Assembly (NCBI RefSeq): GCF_050337105.1
Contig: NZ_JAKJSQ010000030.1
Coordinates: 1 to 48,087 of the forward strand
From: Aliivibrio_A kagoshimensis
GTDB lineage: Bacteria > Pseudomonadota > Gammaproteobacteria > Enterobacterales > Vibrionaceae
Direction: 5' to 3'
DNA length: 48,087 nucleotides
Below, in pieces: positions 1 to 7,190 of the stretch. The first letter of the stretch is position 1. Each line of letters starts with the position of its first letter. The translations under genes were made by a program, and so were the position numbers. Under the pieces are notes generated by a model. The model was given only the letters and a program-made list of their open reading frames with translations. It made no database searches and was not told the DNA's origin.

Positions 1-32
1 ATATTAATTTAAGTATAAATAACGTATATAGC

Positions 33-51
33 CTGGTGATTTATTCACCAG
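33..51. other. Inverted repeat upstream of argF
   Basis: CTGGTGA at 33-39 and TCACCAG at 45-51 form a 7-bp stem with a 5-nt loop, 31 bases before the argF start. No T-run follows, so it is not a convincing intrinsic terminator on either strand. It could be an mRNA-processing or stabilising hairpin between argF and a gene before the window, which cannot be seen. Confidence 0.4.
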
Positions 52-82
52 ACTCATTATTTAAAATATTAAGGAACACATC

Positions 83-1093
83 ATGGCTTTTAACTTACGC
101 AACCGTAACTTCCTAAAACTTCTAGACTTCACTCCACGTGAAATTCAGCACATGCTTGAGCTTGCCGCTGATCTTAAAAAAGCGAAGTACAACGGTTACG
201 AGCAACCTCGTCTATCTGGTAAAAACATTGCGCTTATCTTTGAAAAAGCATCTACTCGTACTCGTTGTGCATTTGAAGTTGCCGCTTATGACCAAGGCGC
301 AAACGTAACTTACTTGGGGCCTTCTGGTTCTCAAATCGGTTACAAAGAGTCAATGAAAGATACTGCACGTGTTCTAGGCCGCATGTACGATGGCATTGAA
401 TACCGTGGTTACGGTCAAGAGATCGTTGAAGAGCTTGGTGCTCACGCTGGTGTTCCAGTATGGAATGGTCTAACTGACGAGTTCCACCCAACTCAAATCC
501 TTGCTGATTTCCTAACCATGCAAGAGCACGGTCTTGGCAAGCAATTACACGAAATCAAGTTCGCTTACCTAGGCGATGCTCGTAACAACATGGGTAACTC
601 TCTAATGGTTGGTGCTGCTAAAATGGGCATGGATATCCGTCTAGTTGCTCCTAAAGCATTCTGGCCTGAAGAAGAGCTAGTTGCACAGTGTCGCGAAATT
701 GCTGCTGAAACTGGTGCAAAAATCACAGTAACTGAAGACGTTAAAGAAGGCGTTAAAGATTGTGACTTCCTATACACTGATGTTTGGGTATCAATGGGCG
801 AAGCAAAAGAAGCTTGGGCTGCACGTATCGACCTAATGATGCCTTACCAAGTGAACATGGAAATGCTAAAAGCAACAGGCAACGCAAATGTTAAATTCAT
901 GCACTGCCTACCAGCATTCCACGGTGAAGACACTGTTGTTGGTAAAGAACTTGCTCAAGAATACCCAATGCTGAAAGATGGTGTTGAAGTGACTGACGAA
1001 GTGGTTGAGTCTAAGCACTCTATCGTATTCGATGAAGCTGAAAACCGTATGCACACAATCAAAGCAATCATGGTTGCTACACTAGGAAGCTAA
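83..1093 (+). CDS. argF: Ornithine carbamoyltransferase
   Basis: Transfers the carbamoyl group of carbamoyl phosphate to ornithine, giving citrulline (cytoplasmic arginine synthesis; the reverse reaction serves arginine deiminase catabolism). The 336 residues match the family length. Visible motifs are the carbamoyl-phosphate loop STRTR at 57-61, HPTQ at 135-138, the ornithine-binding SMG at 237-239 and HCLP with the catalytic Cys at 274-277. The ATG has an AAGGA ribosome site 7 bases upstream, and an intrinsic terminator follows the gene. The neighbours are pyrBI, an ArgR-family regulator and ridA, so carbamoyl-phosphate-using enzymes are grouped here. Whether this is the anabolic enzyme or the catabolic enzyme of an arginine deiminase operon cannot be decided, because the upstream genes lie outside the window; argF is used in the generic sense. 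Confidence 0.95.
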   Translation: MAFNLRNRNFLKLLDFTPREIQHMLELAADLKKAKYNGYEQPRLSGKNIALIFEKASTRTRCAFEVAAYDQGANVTYLGPSGSQIGYKESMKDTARVLGRMYDGIEYRGYGQEIVEELGAHAGVPVWNGLTDEFHPTQILADFLTMQEHGLGKQLHEIKFAYLGDARNNMGNSLMVGAAKMGMDIRLVAPKAFWPEEELVAQCREIAAETGAKITVTEDVKEGVKDCDFLYTDVWVSMGEAKEAWAARIDLMMPYQVNMEMLKATGNANVKFMHCLPAFHGEDTVVGKELAQEYPMLKDGVEVTDEVVESKHSIVFDEAENRMHTIKAIMVATLGS

Positions 1094-1114
1094 TTACTGA
1101 TTAGTTCTCTATAC

Positions 1115-1143
1115 AAAAAGAGCTGGTGACAGCTCTTTTTTTG
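1115..1143 (+). terminator. Rho-independent terminator after argF
   Basis: AGAGCT at 1119-1124 pairs with AGCTCT at 1131-1136 around a 6-nt loop, followed by a run of seven T. The preceding A-run extends the stem. It ends the argF transcript and separates it from the pyrBI promoter. Confidence 0.85.
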
Positions 1144-1152
1144 TTTTCTTTT

Positions 1153-1168
1153 ACGCAAACGCTTGCGC
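1153..1168 (+). promoter_or_regulatory. PurR-like operator before pyrBI
   Basis: The 16 bases ACGCAAACGCTTGCGC fit the E. coli PurR consensus (ANGCAANCGNTTNCNT) at every defined position except the last. CGCAA and TTGCG form a perfect 5-bp inverted repeat around ACGC. The site overlaps the proposed -35 hexamer at 1163-1168, as expected for a repressor. Assignment to PurR is inference from consensus alone. Confidence 0.5.
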
Positions 1169-1190
1169 TGAAAATTTCTGTCGGTATAAT
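1163..1190 (+). promoter_or_regulatory. Predicted sigma-70 promoter of pyrL-pyrBI
   Basis: A perfect TATAAT at 1185-1190 lies 16 bases after TTGCGC at 1163-1168. Transcription would begin near 1197, just before the leader ribosome site (TAGGAAG) and the leader ATG at 1217. The position between the argF terminator and the leader peptide fits the known pyrBI layout. Confidence 0.65.
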
Positions 1191-1216
1191 TCGGTGCAAT
1201 TAATTAGGAAGCCACA

Positions 1217-1330
1217 ATGACCAACATAAGAAACATGCAAAAGTTATCTCAGCGACTGACCCCAAGCAGGGTTGGCGGGATATCTTTTTTGGTTATCCTA
1301 TTTACTGTTTTCAAAATAAAATTCAATTAA
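1217..1330 (+). CDS. pyrL: pyrBI operon leader peptide
   Basis: A 37-codon ORF with a TAGGAAG ribosome site ending 6 bases before its ATG. Its stop TAA (1328-1330) directly abuts the attenuator stem starting at 1331. The message contains U-rich stretches around 1285-1291 and 1299-1312. By analogy with E. coli pyrBI, low UTP makes RNA polymerase pause in these tracts, the ribosome catches up and reaches the end of the leader, and it blocks the terminator, so pyrBI is transcribed. The peptide sequence is not expected to matter. It has a hydrophobic C-terminal half and no other recognisable function. Confidence 0.8.
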   Translation: MTNIRNMQKLSQRLTPSRVGGISFLVILFTVFKIKFN

Positions 1331-1360
1331 AAGCCTCCAATTATTGGAGGCTTTTTTTTG
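1331..1360 (+). terminator. pyrBI attenuator terminator
   Basis: AAGCCTCCAA (1331-1340) and TTGGAGGCTT (1344-1353) form a 10-bp perfect stem with a 3-nt loop, followed by an unbroken T-run to 1359. The stem starts one base after the leader stop codon and lies 47 bases before the pyrB start, the arrangement needed for UTP-sensitive attenuation. Confidence 0.9.
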
Positions 1361-1406
1361 TCTAAAAATTATCACTGTGATCAACAATAATAAGGAAGAG
1401 ACAGCC

Positions 1407-2336
1407 ATGACGCATTCGTTGTATCAAAAAAACATCATTTCTATACCAGAGCTATCAAGAGATGAACTTGAACTTATCGTTGAAACTGCTGGTAGATTAA
1501 AGGCAGAACCAAACCCTGAGCTGCTAAAAAATAAAGTTGTCGCCAGTTGCTTCTTTGAACCTTCAACACGAACACGTTTATCATTTGAAACCGCAATTCA
1601 ACGCCTTGGTGGCACGGTAATCGGTTTTGATAACGGTGGTAACACATCACTGGCTAAAAAAGGTGAGACGCTCTCTGACTCCGTGCAAGTGATTGCCTCT
1701 TATGTTGATGCCTTCGTCATGCGACACCCACAAGAAGGGGCCGCTCGTTTAGCCTCGGAGTTCTCAAATGGTGTGCCAATCATCAATGGCGGCGACGGAG
1801 CAAACCAGCATCCGACCCAAACTCTACTTGATCTATTCTCTATCTATGAGACACAAGGTACATTAGATAATCTAAACGTCGCATTTGTTGGTGACCTTAA
1901 GTACGGACGTACCGTTCACTCATTAACTCAAGCACTAGCAAAGTTTAATAATGTTAAATTCTACTTCATTGCTCCTGAAGTGTTAGAGATGCCGGATTAT
2001 ATCTGTGAAGATCTAAATGAAGCAGGCATTGAGTACCAAGTATTAAAAGAGATGGACTCTGTTATTTCAGAGCTTGATATCTTGTACATGACTCGTGTTC
2101 AAAAAGAGCGTTTTGATGAGTCAGAATATGCACACATTAAGTCAGCATACATCTTAAATGCGGACATGCTTGAAAGTGCAAAACCCAATTTAAAAGTGTT
2201 GCACCCACTGCCACGTGTTGACGAAATTGCGGTAGATGTAGATAAAACCCCTCACGCCTACTATTTCCAACAAGCTGAAAATGGCGTGTATGCACGTGAA
2301 GCACTATTAGCTCTAGTTCTTAATCAATCGCTTTAA
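1407..2336 (+). CDS. pyrB: Aspartate carbamoyltransferase, catalytic chain
   Basis: Condenses carbamoyl phosphate and aspartate to N-carbamoyl-aspartate, the committed step of de novo pyrimidine synthesis. The open frame extends upstream, but the ATG at 1407 is chosen because AAGGAAGAG precedes it, the extension would run into the attenuator, and the resulting 309 residues align with E. coli PyrB from the N-terminus (LYQK.IISI). Family signatures are STRTR in EPSTRTRLSFE, HPTQTLLDLF, YGRTVHSL and HPLPRVDEI. It forms the (PyrB3)2(PyrI2)3 holoenzyme with the next gene, 16 bases downstream. Expression is predicted to follow leader-peptide attenuation and possibly PurR. Confidence 0.97.
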   Translation: MTHSLYQKNIISIPELSRDELELIVETAGRLKAEPNPELLKNKVVASCFFEPSTRTRLSFETAIQRLGGTVIGFDNGGNTSLAKKGETLSDSVQVIASYVDAFVMRHPQEGAARLASEFSNGVPIINGGDGANQHPTQTLLDLFSIYETQGTLDNLNVAFVGDLKYGRTVHSLTQALAKFNNVKFYFIAPEVLEMPDYICEDLNEAGIEYQVLKEMDSVISELDILYMTRVQKERFDESEYAHIKSAYILNADMLESAKPNLKVLHPLPRVDEIAVDVDKTPHAYYFQQAENGVYAREALLALVLNQSL

Positions 2337-2352
2337 AGTAGGAGATATTATC

Positions 2353-2817
2353 ATGGTAAAAGAGAACCAATTACGCGTTGAAGCGATCAAGAATGGTACT
2401 GTTATAGACCACATCCCAGCCAATATTGGCATAAAAGTATTAAAACTGTTTCAAATGCACAAATCGAAAGAAAAAGTGACCATAGGGTTAAACTTACCTT
2501 CATCGCTATTAGGCGCCAAAGATCTGCTCAAGTTTGAAAATACGTTTGTCTCTGAAGATCAGGCAAGTAAACTCGCGCTCTATGCACCGAAAGCAACAGT
2601 AAACCAAATTGAAAATTACAATGTGGTGAAAAAAATCCCTCTGATTTTGCCAACCAAAATTACCAATGTTTTTGAATGCCCAAACAGTAACTGTATTACT
2701 CACGGTGAACCTGTTGAGAGCAGCTTTAGTGTGATTACTAAAAAAGAAGACATCCAACTGAAATGTAAATATTGTGAAAAAGTGTTTGCAAGAGAGATTG
2801 TGACTGACAGAAAGTAA
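2353..2817 (+). CDS. pyrI: Aspartate carbamoyltransferase, regulatory chain
   Basis: Allosteric subunit that binds CTP/ATP in its N-terminal domain and contacts PyrB through a C-terminal zinc domain. The zinc ligands are the four cysteines at 109, 114, 138 and 141, the same numbers as in E. coli PyrI. The length of 154 residues is normal. The ribosome site AGGAGAT precedes the ATG. It is co-transcribed with pyrB and followed by a strong terminator. Confidence 0.97.
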   Translation: MVKENQLRVEAIKNGTVIDHIPANIGIKVLKLFQMHKSKEKVTIGLNLPSSLLGAKDLLKFENTFVSEDQASKLALYAPKATVNQIENYNVVKKIPLILPTKITNVFECPNSNCITHGEPVESSFSVITKKEDIQLKCKYCEKVFAREIVTDRK

Positions 2818-2834
2818 CCACTTCGATATATTGT

Positions 2835-2867
2835 AAAAAAAGCCTTACAGATGTAAGGCTTTTTTTT
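2835..2867. terminator. Bidirectional terminator after pyrI
   Basis: AAGCCTTAC (2840-2848) and GTAAGGCTT (2853-2861) form a 9-bp stem with a 4-nt loop, flanked by an A-run before and a T-run after, so it can act on both strands. It ends the pyrBI transcript on the plus strand. No accepted gene on the minus strand ends here, but see the note on a 55-codon minus-strand frame. Confidence 0.88.
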
Positions 2868-2979
2868 ATTCATTGTCATCTTCTTCGGTGATATTCATCA
2901 AATTTTCTAATGAATTAACCTGATAGAATCCTGAATCTCTAGTGTTTATTTCCAACCTATTACTAGCAAGGAATGGTTG

Positions 2980-3468
2980 ATGACAATTAATGCCCACCCA
3001 AAAACAAACACGTGTGAAGATACAATTTTTCATGCATGTAAACGACTACTACAACAACAAAGTTTTACTACTCAAGATGAAGTAAGAGTCGGATTATTCA
3101 ACCTTGGTTTTACTGATGTTAGCCAATCTACAGTTTCACGATTGCTCTCACGTTTGAATGTGGTTAAAGTTCCCAACGCTCACGGTAAGAAGGTCTACTG
3201 CCTAACCGTTGAAAGTGAGCCGGTACAGATCAGTTCATCGATTTTATCTCAAATCGAATACGTGACACACAATCAGTTGGTGGTGGTTGTCAAAACCCAT
3301 CCAGGTGGAGCACAACTTGTCGGTCGACTAATCGATACACAACCACATCAAGAGATCCTAGGATCTGTCGGTGGAAATGATACCGTAATGATCGCACCAA
3401 GAGATGTGAATGAAATTGATGAGTGCGAGAGAGTCGTGAGAGAGCGCTTAGGCTTCCCAGTGAAATGA
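2980..3468 (+). CDS. ArgR-family transcriptional regulator (probable ArgR paralogue)
   Basis: A 162-residue arginine-repressor-type protein with an N-terminal winged helix (about 12-75; recognition helix near SQSTVSRLL at 49-56) and a C-terminal hexamerisation/effector domain (about 85-158; PGGAQLVGRLID and GGNDT). It is clearly diverged from E. coli ArgR. At the position of arginine-contacting Asp128 it has Asn133, while Asp129 is kept as Asp134. Classical argR usually sits beside mdh, and this gene lies between pyrBI and ridA near an OTC gene, so a second specialised ArgR controlling this locus is likely (inference). A TTG directly precedes the ATG, so translation could start one codon earlier. 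AAGGA lies 6 bases upstream. Confidence 0.85.
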   Translation: MTINAHPKTNTCEDTIFHACKRLLQQQSFTTQDEVRVGLFNLGFTDVSQSTVSRLLSRLNVVKVPNAHGKKVYCLTVESEPVQISSSILSQIEYVTHNQLVVVVKTHPGGAQLVGRLIDTQPHQEILGSVGGNDTVMIAPRDVNEIDECERVVRERLGFPVK

Positions 3469-3552
3469 TAACTATTACCTAAGCAAATAATCGCTTATAT
3501 TATGGGAAGATATACGCTGAATATTAACTTCATGATAAGGATAAAAATTACA

Positions 3553-3939
3553 ATGACAAAAATTCTTCATACCGAAAATGCACCAGCAGCAATAGGTCCA
3601 TATGTACAAGGTGTTGATTTAGGGAACATGGTTTTTACTTCTGGTCAGATCCCAGTGAACCCTGTTACAGGCGAAGTCGCTGATGATATCTCAGAGCAAG
3701 CTCGTCAGTCTCTTGAAAATGTAAAAGCTGTCGTTGAGTCATCAGGTCTAACAGTAAAAGATATTGTAAAAATGACGGTATTTGTAAAAGACCTTAATGA
3801 CTTTGGTGCCGTGAATGAAGTATACGGTAACTTCTTCGATCAAAGTGGTGTAGAGAACTACCCTGCTCGTTCATGTGTTGAAGTCGCTCGTTTACCAAAA
3901 GATGTGAAAATTGAAATTGAAGCAATTGCGGTTCGATAG
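3553..3939 (+). CDS. ridA: RidA family enamine/imine deaminase
   Basis: Hydrolyses reactive enamine/imine intermediates released by PLP enzymes such as threonine dehydratase, protecting other PLP enzymes. The frame is open from 3502, but the ATG at 3553 gives 128 residues that align with the family from the first residue (KILHTENAPAAIGPY); AAGGA lies 11 bases upstream. Conserved features are GPYVQGV, FTSGQIP, YPARSCVEVARLP with the substrate-carboxylate-binding Arg, and the C-terminal IEIEAIA carrying the active-site Glu. It follows the ArgR-like gene and often neighbours arginine or pyrimidine genes in other gamma-proteobacteria. The convergent idi gene ends only 10 bases away with no terminator visible between them. 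Confidence 0.93.
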   Translation: MTKILHTENAPAAIGPYVQGVDLGNMVFTSGQIPVNPVTGEVADDISEQARQSLENVKAVVESSGLTVKDIVKMTVFVKDLNDFGAVNEVYGNFFDQSGVENYPARSCVEVARLPKDVKIEIEAIAVR

Positions 3940-3949
3940 TTCTCTACTA

Positions 3950-4486
3950 TTATAATGCTCTAATTGCTTGAAAGACATCATGAAACCATACGGTGAATGG
4001 TGTCTTTTTTAATTTCAGCTGTGTCACGATTTCCTGCTCACTCCACCAGCGAACTTCACTCACCTCTTCTGGGTTTAATTCAAGCACTAACTCAGAGACT
4101 TCTCCTATAAGAATATGATCAAACTCATGCTCCACTAAGTCGTTATCGAGCTCTGCACAATAGATAAACGAGCCAATAGCCGTCAATGGTGTCGAAACGT
4201 TAAGCTTAACTCCCAGTTCCTGTGTTAACCGTCGTCGAGCAGCATTCTCAATAGATTCATCCATATAAGGATGTGAACAACACGTATTGGTCCATAAACC
4301 GCCACTGTGGTATTTCCCTTTCGCTCTACGTTGGAGGAGGTATTCCCGTCCATCAGCCCCACTTCGACATAACATGACAGAAAAGGCCAGATGGAGTTGA
4401 CCACCATTCTGGTGCGCAGCCATCTTTCCCATGCTACCGATAGGCTGACCAGTACGGTCAACTAATACCACATCATGAGTATTCAA
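3950..4486 (-). CDS. idi: Isopentenyl-diphosphate delta-isomerase, type 1
   Basis: Interconverts IPP and DMAPP, supplying both isoprenoid precursors in the cytoplasm. This is a Nudix-fold type 1 enzyme of 178 residues. Catalytic Cys70 lies in TNTCCSHP and the catalytic/metal acids are E119 and E121 in EHEFD, aligning with Cys67 and the ENE motif of E. coli Idi. The start appears to be TTG (4484-4486), immediately after the plsC stop TAA. The protein then aligns residue for residue with the E. coli N-terminus and no ATG is nearby. There is no clear ribosome site, so translation is probably coupled to plsC. Confidence 0.92.
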   Translation of the reverse strand: MNTHDVVLVDRTGQPIGSMGKMAAHQNGGQLHLAFSVMLCRSGADGREYLLQRRAKGKYHSGGLWTNTCCSHPYMDESIENAARRRLTQELGVKLNVSTPLTAIGSFIYCAELDNDLVEHEFDHILIGEVSELVLELNPEEVSEVRWWSEQEIVTQLKLKKTPFTVWFHDVFQAIRAL

Positions 4487-5218
4487 TTATTTTACGCTCT
4501 CTAACTGCGCAACTTCTGCATCTAACTCTTCAAGCTTTTGATTCATTTTATCTCGGCATAAGTTAGATAACTCGCGAACGCTCTCTTTGCTGAAACCCGT
4601 AGTGCTAACAGGGGGTAAAATCTCAACAATAACGTGGCCGTTATTCCAACGGTTCAACTTCACTTTATTGTGTGTTGTGCTACAAACCATTGGTATAACA
4701 GGAACTTGAGCAGCAATAGCAGCGTGAAAGGCTCCGGTTTTAAACGGAAGTAACCCACGACCACGTGATCGGGTCCCTTCAGGGAACATCCAAACAGAGA
4801 CCGAGCGTTCTTTAATTTTATTCGCAACTTGAGCAATCGTACCCGCCGCTTTACTTTTGTTAGCGCGATCGATCAAGATATTGCCAGTAATCCAGTAAAG
4901 CTGACCAAACAGTGGGATCCACACTAAGCTTTTTTTACCCACCGTTACCGTTCTAGGCATAACAACACCTGAAATAGTAAAGAGATCCCAGTTATTTTGA
5001 TGATTAGCAACGTAAACACTTGGACCTTGCTCTTTTGCGCCTTCTGGGACTCGGAGTTCGAGTTTGATACCAAAGATAATCGACATCTTGCTAAATAGAT
5101 GGGCAAATGTTTCTACATGTTTTGGATTTCTAGGGCTAAATAGGCAATAGGTACAACCAAAAACAAAAGTAAACAGGGCAAATATAACCAGTGCCAATAT
5201 ACGCAAAATTGCGATCAT
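4487..5218 (-). CDS. plsC: 1-acyl-sn-glycerol-3-phosphate acyltransferase
   Basis: Inner-membrane enzyme that acylates lysophosphatidic acid to phosphatidic acid, the second acylation of phospholipid synthesis. The 243 residues (E. coli 245) have an N-terminal membrane helix at about 3-25, the catalytic NHQNNWD motif (H73, D78), the glycerol-phosphate site FPEGTRSRGRG starting at 145, and very high similarity to E. coli PlsC. AGGAG precedes the ATG. It is separated from murA by a terminator, so plsC-idi is a distinct unit, although its promoter would have to lie within about 50 bases or inside the murA end. Confidence 0.96.
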   Translation of the reverse strand: MIAILRILALVIFALFTFVFGCTYCLFSPRNPKHVETFAHLFSKMSIIFGIKLELRVPEGAKEQGPSVYVANHQNNWDLFTISGVVMPRTVTVGKKSLVWIPLFGQLYWITGNILIDRANKSKAAGTIAQVANKIKERSVSVWMFPEGTRSRGRGLLPFKTGAFHAAIAAQVPVIPMVCSTTHNKVKLNRWNNGHVIVEILPPVSTTGFSKESVRELSNLCRDKMNQKLEELDAEVAQLESVK

Positions 5219-5268
5219 CTCTCTCTCCTAGACAACAACGTCTCCTTGAAAATAAGGAGTCTAAACGT

Positions 5269-5300
5269 AAAAAACCGGGATCGCCAGATCTCGGTTTTTT
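5269..5300 (-). terminator. Terminator after murA
   Basis: Read on the minus strand, CCGAGATC, loop TGGC, GATCCCGG forms a stem with one mismatch, extended by flanking A/T runs and ending in six T. It lies 27 bases beyond the murA stop and ends the mla-ibaG-murA transcript before plsC. Confidence 0.75.
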
Positions 5301-5327
5301 CATATTTTTATTTAAAACTAAAAGCGG

Positions 5328-6593
5328 TTAACTTGCCTCTCTAAAACGCTCAATATTTGCGCCAAGTGCCGTTAACTTATCTTCAATTTTATCGTAACCA
5401 CGATCGATATGATAAATTCGATCAACAATCGTTTCACCCTTTGCAATACAGCCAGCAATAACCAAACTTGCAGATGCTCGTAAGTCTGTTGCCATCACTT
5501 GAGTTCCACTTAAGCCATCAGTGTCTCCACAAATAACCGTATTACCTTCGATATCGGCATGTGCCCCCATACGCTGTAGTTCAGGAACATGCATAAATCG
5601 ATTCTCGAAAATCGTTTCAGTGATTACGCCTGAGCCTGAAGCCATCATATTAAGCAGAGTAAACTGAGCTTGCATGTCCGTTGGGAAACCGGGATGCGGT
5701 GCCGTACGAATCGTTACCGCTTTTAGCTCCCTATCTGTCATATCAACAGTGATCCAGTTCTCTCCGGTTTCAACACTGGCACCAGCTTCATCAAGCTTAG
5801 CCAATACCGCCTCTAATAAGTGAGGTTTGGTGTTCAAGCAGGTAATCTTTCCGCCCGATACCGCTGCAGCGACTAAAAAGGTTCCAGTCTCTATACGATC
5901 TGGTACCACAGCATGGTAGCCACCACCTAAACGCTCAACCCCTTCAATGGTGATCGTATCAGTACCAGCACCCGTTATTTTTGCACCTATGGTATTTAAA
6001 AAATCGGCAGTATCCACAATTTCTGGCTCACGAGCTGCATTATCAATAACAGTCGTACCTTCAGCTAATGTTGCTGCACTCATGATCGTCACGGTGGCAC
6101 CAACACTAATTTTATCCATCACGATGTGAGCCGCTTGTAAGCGTCCATCCACTTCCGCTTTAACATAACCATCATCAAGCGTAATGGTGGCACCTAGCTG
6201 CTCTAAACCATGGATGTGAAGATCCACAGGTCTTGCTCCAATCGCACAACCGCCTGGCAGAGAGACTTGTCCCTGACCAAAACGAGCCACCAATGGACCT
6301 AACGCCCATATAGATGCTCTCATGGTTTTAACCAGCTCATAAGGGGCACAGTATTCGTTAATTTGACTACCATCCACATGGATAGAGCCATTGCGAGAAA
6401 CCGTTGCACCTAACTGTCTTAGTAACTCCATGGAAGTATCCACATCGCGCAGTTTAGGTACATTAGCAATTTCTACAGGTTCTTCTGCTAAAATTGCAGA
6501 AAATAGAATCGGTAAAGCGGCGTTCTTAGCGCCTGAGATAGTAACTTCGCCACTTAGTGGACGGTCACTGCCTTGAATTCGAAATTTATGCAC
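5328..6593 (-). CDS. murA: UDP-N-acetylglucosamine 1-carboxyvinyltransferase
   Basis: First committed step of peptidoglycan synthesis: transfers enolpyruvate from PEP to UDP-GlcNAc in the cytoplasm; target of fosfomycin. The 421 residues show SGAKNAALP (Lys23), the active-site loop LPGGCAIGARPVDLH with Cys116 (Cys115 in E. coli, one-residue N-terminal shift), and a C-terminal DRIYHIDRGY block. The active-site Cys is retained, so fosfomycin sensitivity at the target is expected. It is the last gene of the mlaFEDCB-ibaG-murA operon, 11 bases after ibaG, as in E. coli. Confidence 0.98.
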   Translation of the reverse strand: MHKFRIQGSDRPLSGEVTISGAKNAALPILFSAILAEEPVEIANVPKLRDVDTSMELLRQLGATVSRNGSIHVDGSQINEYCAPYELVKTMRASIWALGPLVARFGQGQVSLPGGCAIGARPVDLHIHGLEQLGATITLDDGYVKAEVDGRLQAAHIVMDKISVGATVTIMSAATLAEGTTVIDNAAREPEIVDTADFLNTIGAKITGAGTDTITIEGVERLGGGYHAVVPDRIETGTFLVAAAVSGGKITCLNTKPHLLEAVLAKLDEAGASVETGENWITVDMTDRELKAVTIRTAPHPGFPTDMQAQFTLLNMMASGSGVITETIFENRFMHVPELQRMGAHADIEGNTVICGDTDGLSGTQVMATDLRASASLVIAGCIAKGETIVDRIYHIDRGYDKIEDKLTALGANIERFREAS

Positions 6594-6604
6594 TCGTTGG
6601 CCTC

Positions 6605-6862
6605 TTAGAATGACATATTTAATTTTTTATCACGCGCCCACTCTTCTGGCGTAAATGCTTTAATGGTAAGAGCATGAATAGCGTTCGATGAGATCTGCTC
6701 CATCAGAGGTCCGTAGATGGTCTGTTGTTTTTTAACGCGATTCATTCCATTGAATATGTCATCAACTGCAATCACTTCAAAGTGACTACCTTCACCTTTT
6801 ACATGAACTTCTTGAAGTTGAAGTTGTGTTTCCAAAATTTCTTTAATTTCAGCGCTATCCAC
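6605..6862 (-). CDS. ibaG: BolA-family protein IbaG
   Basis: Small BolA-like protein (85 residues) that works with monothiol glutaredoxins in Fe-S cluster handling and is linked to acid stress and envelope homeostasis. The core QEVHVKGEGSHFEVI...VKKQQTIYGPLM...EEWARDK matches E. coli IbaG/YrbA. A longer frame opens at a TTG at 6883, but the GTG at 6862 is preferred because the protein then aligns with the E. coli N-terminus and TAGG stands 8-9 bases upstream. The choice is not certain. It lies between mlaB and murA. Confidence 0.9.
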   Translation of the reverse strand: MDSAEIKEILETQLQLQEVHVKGEGSHFEVIAVDDIFNGMNRVKKQQTIYGPLMEQISSNAIHALTIKAFTPEEWARDKKLNMSF

Positions 6863-6887
6863 TTGAGTACCTATAATATGCAAGACG

Positions 6888-7190
6888 TCAGATATGATCT
6901 GCGATTAATAATTCTACATTGCTTAACTGTATTAGTGTCAGCAGATGGTCAGGAACGGAATCGAGCATTATATGGCAATTTGATTTTTTTGCATGCTCTA
7001 ATAAATGTAAAAGGAGAACTAAACCTGCAGAATCCACTCTTTTTAGCTGAGATAAGTCGACTTTTATCGATTTTTCGCTCGGTGTCCATGTTTGTATATG
7101 CCCCCAAATACCTGGGACCGTGTCACGGTCAACGGTCCCCTTTAAGGAGTAATGGTGTGAACTATGGGCTTGCCAGTTACTCTCTATCAT
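6888..7190 (-). CDS. mlaB: STAS-domain protein of the Mla transporter
   Basis: Cytoplasmic subunit of the MlaFEDB inner-membrane complex, needed for MlaF ATPase activity and complex stability. The 100-residue single STAS domain has the conserved DSAGL motif with Ser54 on the helix that contacts the ATPase. The start overlaps the mlaC stop by 4 bases (ATGA), indicating translational coupling. The order mlaF-E-D-C-B is that of E. coli. Confidence 0.92.
   Translation of the reverse strand: MIESNWQAHSSHHYSLKGTVDRDTVPGIWGHIQTWTPSEKSIKVDLSQLKRVDSAGLVLLLHLLEHAKKSNCHIMLDSVPDHLLTLIQLSNVELLIADHI

Noticed and set aside
3515..3535. ARG box-like TGAAT...TTCA just before ridA
   Set aside because: The spacer is one base too long and the second half has a mismatch (CTTCA), so it does not fit the 18-bp ArgR consensus. 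It could still bind a divergent ArgR, but there is no support.
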